A program made the position numbers and the translations under genes. The notes under the pieces were generated by a model, which did not search any database, was not told where the DNA came from, and saw only the letters and a program-made list of their open reading frames with translations. 7,476 nt of DNA. Source: Bdellovibrionales bacterium. GTDB taxonomy: Bacteria; Bdellovibrionota; Bacteriovoracia; Bacteriovoracales; Bacteriovoracaceae. Of this stretch, positions 1-6,560 are shown piece after piece (positions within the stretch are counted from its first letter, which is position 1; each line of letters opens with the position of its first letter). The DNA is taken from positions 1 to 7,476 of the forward strand of contig SXUH01000178.1 in NCBI GenBank assembly GCA_005791855.1, given 5' to 3'.

Positions 1-7
1 ACCCCCC

Positions 8-1675
8 ATGTCTTCGAGATTAAACCGTCGATGTCCTTCCTGGGTCTGGCATCACGCTTTAGAATTTAAATGGTTCTATCTCGGCGCCTTCATCTGCCTG
101 TACGTGCTCCAGACACTCCAGAGCGAGATCCCGGAGAGGATCCGCGAGCTCACCATCATTATGTCCAAGGGAAGCCTGCGGGAGGCCTCCGTGTGGATCT
201 TCGTGGGCCTCGCCCTGGGGATCCTCTTCTTCCGGACCTCCTCCCGGTTACTGTTCTTCTACCCCGCGCGGGTCCAGCAGAAGCTCCTCCGGATGGAGCT
301 CCTCGAGCTCCTCGAAGCGGTCCCGGCCCCGCGCTACGCGGCCAGCAGCCAGGGGCAGATCTTCCAGATCCTCTTCGACGACATCAATAACCTGCGGGCC
401 TTCATCGGCTTCGGCCTCCTGCAGGTCGGGAACCTCCTCATCGCGGGCTGGGTGCTGATCCCGAAGCTCAACCGCACCGATCCCTACCTCTGGCCCGCGT
501 TCACTCCGCTCTTCCTGAGCGTGGTGCTGTTCTCGATCATCACCCTGATCAACCAGAAGATCTTCAAGAAGATGATGGACAAGAAGGGCGAGGTCCAGCA
601 GTTCATCATCGAAGCCTACGAGGCCAAGCAGACCATCAAGAACTTCCACCGGGAGGAGAGCTTCATCCAGGGCTTCTACCGGGCGTCGGCCGAGGAGCTC
701 TCCCTCTTCTTCAAGTCCGCCATCGGGTTCGCCATCTCGGGGCCCTACGTGAAGCTCGGCCTCGGGGCCTCGCTGCTCTGGGGGGCGATCCTGGTGCGGG
801 CCCATGGCGGAACCACGGCGGACCTGGTGTACTTCTCCGGGTTCCTCTACCTCTTCCTCGAGCCGGTGATGTTCCTCTCCTGGGTGGCGGTGATCGTCTC
901 CCAGGGCTTCGCCGCCTGGAAGCGGGTGAAGGGCCTCCACGCAAGCCTGAACACGCCGACGGAGCTCGAACGGAAGCTCGCCCTCTCGAGCCAGGGGCTC
1001 CGGAGCTCGAGCTCGAGCGTGCACCTCGAACTCTGGGGCAAACCCCTCGAGCTCGGCTACGCTCCGGGCAAGTGGACCGTCCTCATCGGAGAGACGGGGA
1101 TCGGGAAGAGCTACCTCCTGACCAACCTCTCCACCAGTCTCATCCTCCAGAACCTGCAGGTCTCGATGGTGCAGCAGGAACCCTACCTCTTCAACGACAC
1201 GATCCGGGAGAACATCTTCCTGGGCCGGATCCCGGACGCGGAAGCTCTCGCGGAGGCGCGGGCACTCCTGCGGATGTTCCAACTCGACTCCCTGGCCCCC
1301 GACCTGGACGCGGTCCTGGGCCTCGAGGTCGGGGAGAACGGCAAGCGCCTCTCGGGGGGACAGATGAAGCGCGTGGCTCTCGTGCGCTCGCTCCTCTCCG
1401 GCTCGGACCTCCTGGTGTGGGACGATCCGTTCTCCTCGGTGGACATCATCCTGGAGAAGAAGATCATCACGAGCCTGCGCGGGGACCCGAAGTGGCAGCG
1501 GAAGACCTTCTTCATCTCGAGCCACCGGCTCACCACCGTCCGGCTCTCGGACGACGTGATCTACCTCGAGCGGGAAGCGGGGATCCGGGCCCAGGGGCCC
1601 GCGGAAACAATCATTAAGGACGAACATGTCGCAAAGTTTTTCAAAGAGCAGGTGGTGGACGTACCTCTGGCTTAG
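8..1675 (+). CDS. ABC exporter half-transporter, degenerate ATP-site subunit
   Basis: This is a 555-residue ABC exporter subunit with a membrane domain followed by an ATPase domain, expected in the inner membrane. About six hydrophobic segments lie near residues 22-40, 60-85, 130-155, 163-185, 235-262 and 272-300. The ATPase motifs are Walker A GETGIGKS (361-368), Q-loop Gln390, signature LSGGQ (448-452), Walker B ending in Asp472 and switch His506. Asp473 stands where the catalytic Glu normally follows Walker B. Only 23 residues separate the Walker A Lys from the Q-loop Gln, against 45 in the partner, and no clear A-loop aromatic precedes Walker A. Both suggest a reduced, poorly hydrolysing site. 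The gene overlaps its partner by 50 bp, so I infer a heterodimer. The substrate is unknown; a lipid, drug or peptide are all possible. The ATG at 8 gives a natural N-terminus, but the ribosome site would lie outside the window, so an earlier start cannot be excluded. Confidence 0.9.
   Translation: MSSRLNRRCPSWVWHHALEFKWFYLGAFICLYVLQTLQSEIPERIRELTIIMSKGSLREASVWIFVGLALGILFFRTSSRLLFFYPARVQQKLLRMELLELLEAVPAPRYAASSQGQIFQILFDDINNLRAFIGFGLLQVGNLLIAGWVLIPKLNRTDPYLWPAFTPLFLSVVLFSIITLINQKIFKKMMDKKGEVQQFIIEAYEAKQTIKNFHREESFIQGFYRASAEELSLFFKSAIGFAISGPYVKLGLGASLLWGAILVRAHGGTTADLVYFSGFLYLFLEPVMFLSWVAVIVSQGFAAWKRVKGLHASLNTPTELERKLALSSQGLRSSSSSVHLELWGKPLELGYAPGKWTVLIGETGIGKSYLLTNLSTSLILQNLQVSMVQQEPYLFNDTIRENIFLGRIPDAEALAEARALLRMFQLDSLAPDLDAVLGLEVGENGKRLSGGQMKRVALVRSLLSGSDLLVWDDPFSSVDIILEKKIITSLRGDPKWQRKTFFISSHRLTTVRLSDDVIYLEREAGIRAQGPAETIIKDEHVAKFFKEQVVDVPLA
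1616..1620 (+). promoter_or_regulatory. Ribosome binding site of the second ABC gene, inside the first
   Basis: AAGGA lies five bases before the ATG at 1626, within the last 20 codons of the upstream gene. It supports this start and indicates translation coupled to the first ABC subunit. Confidence 0.7.
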
Positions 1676-3335
1676 GTCCGAGGTCCTCCTCATCGCATTC
1701 ATCCTCGTGAACCTCGTGGTCTCGGCGGTCACCGGGTACTACACGCCCCGGTTCATCTCCGCGTTCTACGAATCCCTCGGGGACGCGGAGAGCTTCAACC
1801 ACCACCTGAAGCTCCTCCTGGGGCTCTTCCTCGTGGAGTACCTGAACCGGTTCTTCTTCCAGCTCGGCTCCCACCGCTACATCCAGCTCCTCCTCTCCGA
1901 GGTCCGGCGGACGAGCTTCTCCCTCTGGCTCAAGGCCCCCTTCAAGCGCAAGTCCGGCCGGCACGACGAGTACCCGCTGGGAGAGGTGCTCGCCCGGCTC
2001 ATGAACGACACGGACGCGGTCCGGGAGATCGTGAGCTCCGGGAGCTTCGGGATCTTCATCGACGTCATCTTCATCTCTTCCTGCCTCCTGAGCTTCCTGC
2101 AGCTCAACTCCACCACGGGGCTGGCCCTCTTCCTCGCCGAGGTCCTGGCCTGCGTGCTCCTGATCAAGGGGAGCAGGGTCATGGCCAACATCTTCATGGA
2201 GGTGCGGCGGGTGACGGGGATGATGGCCCGGGTGGTGACGGACCTGACCTCGGGGCTGAAGGAGCTCTACTTCTCTCCCAACGACCGCTACGCCTCGAAG
2301 CGCGGGGAGAAGGTCTTCGAAGAGTTCCTGGACAAGCAGCTCCACGCCAACATCTGGGACGCCGGGTACTACTCCGCCGCGGAGTCCCTCTATCCCATCC
2401 TCGTGGCGCTGGTGATGGTCATCGTCCCGTACTCGGAGATCGTGGAGGTGGCGATCCTCGCGGCCCTCATCGACCTCATCCAGCGGTCCATCACGCCGAT
2501 CAAGGACATCGCCTCCAAGATCTCCGTGATCCAGCGGGCGCGCACGGGGATCGAGCGGATCCACCAGTTCAACGAGAGCTTCGACCAGCACAAGGCGGAG
2601 CGCCTCGACTACAAGGCCCTCGAGGTCGAGGCCGTGAGCCTGCGCCTGAAGAGGTTCCAGTACGACCAGGGCTTCAGTCTCGAGGACATCACCTTCGACC
2701 TCAGGAAGGGCCAGATCCTCGGCATCCTCGGCGAGTCCGGATGCGGGAAATCCACCCTCCTGAAGCTCCTCTCCGGACAGTACCACGGCTTCGAGGGGGA
2801 GGTCCTCATCGACGGCCAGCGGATCGACGCCGGCGACGAGGCCCAGCTGCGCCAGTTCTCCTCCTACGTGAGCCTCATCTCCCAGGACTCCCACGTCTTC
2901 ACCGAGTCCCTGCGCTTCAACGTGACCCTGGGAGCGGAGGAGGGGTTCGAGGACTTCTGGGTCCTCGCCCGGAGGGCCATCCCGTACCTCGATCGCTGGG
3001 ACCTCAAGCCGGAGCAGCGGGTGGTTTCGAAGGAACTGTCCATGGGACAGAAGCAGCTGATCTCGGGCCTGCGCGCGCTCTTTTTGAAGAAGCCCATCAT
3101 CCTGATGGATGAGATCTCCAGTGGTCTTGACTCCGAGCTCGAAGCGGCCCTCCGGGACCTCATCCGGTTCTTCCAGTCCCGGTCCATCACCATCATCGTC
3201 ACCCACCGACTGGAGACGATCCTAAAGTCCGACGAACTCATCCTCCTGGAACAGGGAAGGGTTGAAGCCCGGGGCCCACATCAGGCGTTACGATCTGGGG
3301 TAAAGTACCAGGAATTTTTAAAGCATTTGAGTTAG
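1626..3335 (+). CDS. ABC exporter half-transporter, catalytic subunit with altered signature
   Basis: This is a 569-residue ABC exporter subunit, membrane domain first and ATPase domain second. Hydrophobic segments lie near residues 18-39, 58-80, 136-160, 163-185 and 247-290, followed by the helix RTGIERIHQF that usually leads into the ATPase domain. The motifs are Walker A GESGCGKS (369-376), Q-loop Gln420, signature LSMGQ (471-475, consensus LSGGQ), Walker B IILMDE with catalytic Glu496, D-loop SGLD and switch His527. The intact Walker B pairs with the consensus LSGGQ of the upstream protein to form a normal ATP site. The altered LSMGQ faces the upstream protein's Asp473 site. This complementary defect is the known hallmark of heterodimeric exporters such as TM287/288 and BmrCD. 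No N-terminal C39 peptidase domain is present, so a peptide-processing exporter is less likely. The last 30 or so codons are A/T-richer than the body of the gene. Confidence 0.92.
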   Translation: MSQSFSKSRWWTYLWLRSEVLLIAFILVNLVVSAVTGYYTPRFISAFYESLGDAESFNHHLKLLLGLFLVEYLNRFFFQLGSHRYIQLLLSEVRRTSFSLWLKAPFKRKSGRHDEYPLGEVLARLMNDTDAVREIVSSGSFGIFIDVIFISSCLLSFLQLNSTTGLALFLAEVLACVLLIKGSRVMANIFMEVRRVTGMMARVVTDLTSGLKELYFSPNDRYASKRGEKVFEEFLDKQLHANIWDAGYYSAAESLYPILVALVMVIVPYSEIVEVAILAALIDLIQRSITPIKDIASKISVIQRARTGIERIHQFNESFDQHKAERLDYKALEVEAVSLRLKRFQYDQGFSLEDITFDLRKGQILGILGESGCGKSTLLKLLSGQYHGFEGEVLIDGQRIDAGDEAQLRQFSSYVSLISQDSHVFTESLRFNVTLGAEEGFEDFWVLARRAIPYLDRWDLKPEQRVVSKELSMGQKQLISGLRALFLKKPIILMDEISSGLDSELEAALRDLIRFFQSRSITIIVTHRLETILKSDELILLEQGRVEARGPHQALRSGVKYQEFLKHLS

Positions 3336-3352
3336 TTGACTCAACCGCTTTG

Positions 3353-3381
3353 TTTCATTTCCAGTTTTGTTACGTTAAGAT
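3353..3381 (+). promoter_or_regulatory. Possible promoter of the DsbA-like lipoprotein gene
   Basis: TTTCAT (3353-3358) and TAAGAT (3376-3381) are separated by 17 bases in the AT-rich 71-bp gap. Each matches the sigma-70 consensus only in part (3 and 4 of 6). TTGACT at 3336-3341 is a better -35 hexamer but has no -10 at normal spacing. The gap is the only obvious place for a promoter of the next gene. Confidence 0.3.
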
Positions 3382-3397
3382 GTGGGCAGTTTAAAAC

Positions 3398-3402
3398 AGG
3401 AG
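3398..3402 (+). promoter_or_regulatory. Ribosome binding site of the lipoprotein gene
   Basis: AGGAG lies 10 bases before the ATG at 3413 and only 4 bases before an in-frame TTG at 3407. I chose the ATG because the product then begins MKAQVGFL, a typical lipoprotein signal start. The TTG start would add just two residues. Confidence 0.6.
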
Positions 3403-3412
3403 ATTATTGAAT

Positions 3413-4450
3413 ATGAAAGCACAAGTAGGCTTCTTGTCCCTGATGGTGATCCTCACGCTGACGGCGTGCTCGAACGGAACGAGCAAGACCAGCTACCTCT
3501 ACAAAGCCGCGCCGAAGGAAGGCCTCGCCGCCAAGGTCGGGGACCTCGAGATCACCAACGCGGAACTGAGCGACGGGATCGAGTCCGAGGTCTTCGAAGC
3601 CGAGTCGAAGGTCTTCGACATCAAGTTCAACAAGCTCAAGTCCCTCATCCTCCAGAAGTACATGGACAAGGACCCGCGGAAGAAGAACCTCACCAACGAC
3701 GAGTTCCTCGAGAAGTACATCGCCAAGGAAGTCGTGGTCTCCGAGACCCAGATCGACGCCTTCATCAAGGACCAGAACATCCCCGCCGAGCACATCAACC
3801 CGCAGGTGCGGGAGAAGATCAAGGCCTACCTCGAGATGGAGCGGAAGAAGGAGGCCGTGGACAAGTGGATCGCGGACCAGACCAGCAAGACTCCGGTCGA
3901 GGTCTACATCCCGAAGCCGCGCCGGCCGACCTTCCCGATCGAACTCGGGAACGCTCCGGTGACCGGAGGCCGTGACGCCAAGGTGACCATCGTCGAGTTC
4001 TCCGACTTCCAGTGCCCGTACTGTGCCAAGGGCGCGGACCTGATCCGGGACATTAAGAAGAAGTACGGAAATAAGATCAAGGTCGCCTTCAAGAACTTCC
4101 CGCTGCCGTTCCACAACCACGCCGAGAAGGCCGCGGTGGCAGGCCTCTGCGCCAACGAGCAGGGCTCGGACTACTTCTGGAAGATGCACGATGCGATGTT
4201 CGCCAACCAGGCGGGCCTCGACCCGGACGGGCTTAAGAAGACGGCCCAGAAGGTCGGGCTCAAGGCCGATGCCTTCGAGAAGTGCCTGAGTGAAAATAAG
4301 TATTTAAGCCAGGTGAACGCCGACATGGAGGAGGGGAAGAAGATCAAGGTCAAGTCCACCCCGACCTTCTTCGTGAACGGCCAGCTGATCAACGGGGCCC
4401 AGCCGATCGAAGTCTTCTCCGAAGTCATCGACGAGGAGCTGGCCCGCTAA
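3413..4450 (+). CDS. Lipoprotein with SurA-like segment and DsbA-type CPYC domain
   Basis: This 345-residue protein is predicted to be a thiol:disulfide oxidoreductase anchored by lipid outside the cytoplasm. Residues 1-18 form a signal peptide ending in the lipobox LTAC, with Cys19 as the lipid-modified residue. Ser at +2 favours the outer membrane under the E. coli Lol rule. Residues of about 39-165 are helical, charged and begin AAKVGDLEITNAEL, resembling the N-terminal segment of SurA-type chaperones; no PPIase domain follows. Residues of about 180-340 are a DsbA/Thioredoxin_4 fold with active site CPYC (201-204), the cis-proline loop at Thr316-Pro317 and a second cysteine pair, Cys246 and Cys291, common in this family. 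The likely role is forming or reshuffling disulfides in exported proteins, perhaps holding the client with the SurA-like part (inference). The gene has its own leader and ends with tandem TAA TAG stops and a terminator. Whether it works with the upstream exporter is unknown. Confidence 0.85.
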   Translation: MKAQVGFLSLMVILTLTACSNGTSKTSYLYKAAPKEGLAAKVGDLEITNAELSDGIESEVFEAESKVFDIKFNKLKSLILQKYMDKDPRKKNLTNDEFLEKYIAKEVVVSETQIDAFIKDQNIPAEHINPQVREKIKAYLEMERKKEAVDKWIADQTSKTPVEVYIPKPRRPTFPIELGNAPVTGGRDAKVTIVEFSDFQCPYCAKGADLIRDIKKKYGNKIKVAFKNFPLPFHNHAEKAAVAGLCANEQGSDYFWKMHDAMFANQAGLDPDGLKKTAQKVGLKADAFEKCLSENKYLSQVNADMEEGKKIKVKSTPTFFVNGQLINGAQPIEVFSEVIDEELAR

Positions 4451-4478
4451 TAGCGGCCTAAATTAGTTTCAAAGTGTG

Positions 4479-4520
4479 AGCCTTGGGCTAAATCAGCAAG
4501 ATTTACCCAAGGCTTTTTTC
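4479..4520 (+). terminator. Strong rho-independent terminator
   Basis: The left arm (4479-4494, AGCCTTGGGCTAAATC) pairs with the right arm (4500-4514, GATTTACCCAAGGCT). The 15-bp stem has one bulged C at 4488 and a five-base AGCAA loop. Six T residues (4514-4519) close it. It ends the lipoprotein transcript, so the next gene needs its own promoter. Confidence 0.92.
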
Positions 4521-4533
4521 GTCTCGATCCAAA

Positions 4534-4542
4534 TGCTAAACT
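4534..4542 (+). promoter_or_regulatory. Possible extended -10 promoter of the coiled-coil gene
   Basis: TGC directly followed by TAAACT resembles an extended -10 element (TGn plus a hexamer with 4 of 6 matches), 42 bases before the ATG at 4585. The -35 position falls in the T-run of the terminator and is poor. The terminator upstream makes a promoter here necessary, but the exact site is uncertain. Confidence 0.35.
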
Positions 4543-4552
4543 ATCCGGTAAC

Positions 4553-4567
4553 GTCACAGGAAGTGAC
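4553..4567 (+). repeat. Inverted repeat in the leader of the coiled-coil gene
   Basis: GTCAC, a five-base spacer AGGAA, then GTGAC form a perfect short dyad between the possible -10 and the start codon. It could be an operator half-site pair or a small leader hairpin. The real ribosome site, GAGGA at 4572-4576, lies just after it and 8 bases before the ATG. A dyad this short can also occur by chance. Confidence 0.35.
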
Positions 4568-4584
4568 ATACGAGGATATTCAGA

Positions 4585-6528
4585 ATGAATGGTGTAGACT
4601 ACACAAAGCAGCTCGCAAAGGACCGCGAATATTTCCGTGACTCCGCCCAGAAGACCAAGGCCGCCACGGACAAGCTTGTGAGCGACACCAACGACCGCGC
4701 CGACCACGTCATGCAGAAGCAGAAGGAAACCTTCATCGAAGACAAGGCGGAGCTCGAGAACAGCTACCAGAAGAAGCTCAACCACCTGCAGGAGAAGACC
4801 GCCGAAGCCATCGACACGGTGAAGACGAAGAAGCGCGAGGAGCTCGAGAAGGCGAAGGCCGACTTCGCGACCGACGCCGATACCAAGCGCAAGGACTTCG
4901 CCCAGCGGCTGAGCGACATCAAGTCCAGCTACAACAAGAACCTCGCCTCCCAGAAAGAACACAGCGAAGACCTCGCGGCCAACAAGCAGAAGAACTACTC
5001 CCGGAACATCGACGAGCTCCGGGCCAGTCAGGAGAAGCAGCTCCAGGGCTACCAGAAGAAGCTCACCGGCGCGGGCGCGGGCCTCAAGGACGAGTTCCGG
5101 CGCGAGAAGGAGCAGCTCGTGCGGGACAACGAAGAGCACGTGAACTACCTGAACCGGCAGAAGTTCAAGGACGAAGCGGCCCTGAAGGAAAAGCTCAACA
5201 CCAACCTCCAGAAGACGAAGGAGGTCGCCCAGGCGGAGAAGGAGCAGCTCCGGAAGTTCGCGGACAACCGCCTCATCACCGCGGAGCGGACCTTCAGCGA
5301 CAAGGCGACGAAGCTGTCCTCGGACTACTCGAAGAAGCACGGGGACCTCGCGAAGGTCCAGCAGGAAGAGGCGCTCAAGACCAACCGGGCCCACCAGCAC
5401 CACGTGGAAGACATGCAGCGGGGCTTTAACAAGCGCCTGCAGGAGTTCAAGGACCAGAAGGAGCGGAGCGACGCCGGAGCCACGGGCCTCGGCGGACTCA
5501 TGGCCGAGCAGACGGCCAACAAGGACGTCGACGTCCAGAAGGCGCGGGTGAAGGATCTCCAGAACAAGCTGGAGGAGACCCGGATGACCTACCACGACCG
5601 GTCCCAGCTCGAAGAGCGAGAGCACTACCAGACCCTGAAGGACGAGGCCGCGGCGGCGACCGCGAACCTGGATAAGAAGACCCGGGAGATGACGGAAGAC
5701 AAGGTCACGACCATCGCGAAGGACCGGGCCAAGGCCCTGCAGCAGCTCACCAACCGCGAGCAGCAGAACGCGATCTCGACGGCGGCCTACGAGCGCCAGA
5801 TCATGCAGGAGCGGACCCAGGCCAACGAGCGCCTGACCAACCTGAAGGAGAGCTTCAACAAGTCGATGAAGACGCTCGAGGAGCAGTCGCGCACGAACCT
5901 CGAGGACGTCACGAAGGTGGCCAACGAGGACAAGGCGAAGTTCATCAAGAAGGCGAACGAGGCGCACACCAACGAGCTCTACGGGATGAAGCGCGAGTTC
6001 GAGAAGACCATGGACTCGATCGTCGAAGGCTACGAGCAGCGCCTCGGGAAGTACCAGAAGGAAAACGAAACCCTCAAGCTGACCATGGATCAGAAGCTCC
6101 AGGAAGTCACCGCGAAGAAAGACCGGGAGCTCGAGACGCACCATAAGATGGCAGAAGACCGGAGGATCGCGGAGGCGCGGTCCCACCAGTTAATACTTGA
6201 TCAAAGAGAGCACAAGCTCCGGAGTTCGATCAACCACCTGACAGCGACATTCAAGCAAAAGATGGATGTTATGCAGGCCAACAATGATACAAAATTAAAG
6301 TTGCTTACTGACGATTATGAGTCTAAATTGAAAGAATTGACCGTCTCGAAGACTAAAGAGTTAGCTGAGAAGGACATGAACCAATCGGTCGAAGTGGAGC
6401 GCCTGAAGCAGATCTACGAAGATGAGAAAGCTCGTTTGATTTACAGCTACGAGAACCAGATTCACGGTCTCAAGGTTAGCCACAAGGATCAGATGGATCA
6501 GTTGAAAGACATTAAACGTATCGGTTAA
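4585..6528 (+). CDS. Giant hendecad-repeat coiled-coil protein, family not recognised
   Basis: I do not recognise this 647-residue protein. It is very rich in Lys, Glu, Asp, Gln and Arg, has no Pro, Cys or Trp, and shows no signal peptide or membrane segment, so it should be a soluble cytoplasmic alpha-helical protein. Its aromatic residues follow an 11-residue period: 20 of its 32 Phe/Tyr residues sit at positions equal to 6 modulo 11. Positions 10 and 2 modulo 11 are also enriched in Leu, Ile, Val, Met and Ala. Short Gly-rich breaks at 162-166 and 298-304 may act as hinges. A continuous helix of this length would span roughly 95 nm. A structural filament, scaffold or tether is the simplest idea; an amphipathic lipid-binding helix (as in other 11-mer proteins) or a stress-type LEA-like protein are alternatives. 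The start has a good ribosome site (GAGGA, 8 bases upstream). The last 112 codons switch to A/T-richer codon use while keeping the repeat register. Confidence 0.85.
   Translation: MNGVDYTKQLAKDREYFRDSAQKTKAATDKLVSDTNDRADHVMQKQKETFIEDKAELENSYQKKLNHLQEKTAEAIDTVKTKKREELEKAKADFATDADTKRKDFAQRLSDIKSSYNKNLASQKEHSEDLAANKQKNYSRNIDELRASQEKQLQGYQKKLTGAGAGLKDEFRREKEQLVRDNEEHVNYLNRQKFKDEAALKEKLNTNLQKTKEVAQAEKEQLRKFADNRLITAERTFSDKATKLSSDYSKKHGDLAKVQQEEALKTNRAHQHHVEDMQRGFNKRLQEFKDQKERSDAGATGLGGLMAEQTANKDVDVQKARVKDLQNKLEETRMTYHDRSQLEEREHYQTLKDEAAAATANLDKKTREMTEDKVTTIAKDRAKALQQLTNREQQNAISTAAYERQIMQERTQANERLTNLKESFNKSMKTLEEQSRTNLEDVTKVANEDKAKFIKKANEAHTNELYGMKREFEKTMDSIVEGYEQRLGKYQKENETLKLTMDQKLQEVTAKKDRELETHHKMAEDRRIAEARSHQLILDQREHKLRSSINHLTATFKQKMDVMQANNDTKLKLLTDDYESKLKELTVSKTKELAEKDMNQSVEVERLKQIYEDEKARLIYSYENQIHGLKVSHKDQMDQLKDIKRIG
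4600..6450 (+). repeat. Protein-level 11-residue repeat, residues 6-622
   Basis: Phe or Tyr occurs at residues 6, 17, 50, 61, 94, 105, 116, 138, 171, 237, 248, 281, 336, 402, 424, 490, 556, 578, 611 and 622, all in the same phase modulo 11. Four residues later (10 modulo 11), about 42 of 58 positions are hydrophobic or Ala. Three residues after that (2 modulo 11), about 32 of 59 are. The 4-3-4 spacing defines a hendecad core. A common local form is [F/Y]-x-[K/R/Q]-x-[L/M/I], as in YQKKL (61), FNKRL (281), FNKSM (424), FKQKM (556) and YESKL (578). No obvious DNA-level repetition accompanies it, so the repeat looks ancient or maintained by structure. Confidence 0.85.
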
Positions 6529-6560
6529 CCTTTAATAACTTTTTGTAAAAGAAAATTCTC

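Noticed and set aside
248..1732. Long minus-strand open frame opposite the first ABC gene
   Set aside because: It is another in-register antisense shadow of GC-rich codons. The plus-strand product carries all the ABC motifs.
1641..3206. Long minus-strand open frame opposite the second ABC gene
   Set aside because: It arises for the same reason, rare TTA/CTA/TCA codons, and its product is low-complexity and charged without domain features.
8..3335. The ABC pair as the CydDC cysteine/glutathione exporter, given the thiol oxidoreductase next door
   Set aside because: The reduced first ATPase domain and the LSMGQ signature do not match what I know of CydD or CydC, and the neighbour has its own transcription unit. 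The link is only speculation.
4447..6186. Long open frame on the minus strand opposite the coiled-coil gene
   Set aside because: It is in codon register with the sense gene and exists only because that gene lacks TTA, CTA and TCA codons before codon 536. Its protein is a monotonous Leu/Val/Arg-rich shadow with no recognisable domain.
6502..6531. TTGAAA followed by TAACCT as a promoter for pyk
   Set aside because: The -35 is good (5 of 6), but the -10 matches only 3 of 6 at 18-base spacing, so it is too weak to annotate.
6523..6551. GGTTAACC palindrome and small CTTTT/AAAAG dyad between the coiled-coil gene and pyk
   Set aside because: They are very short and AT-rich, without a GC stem and T-run, so they do not make a terminator and fit chance.
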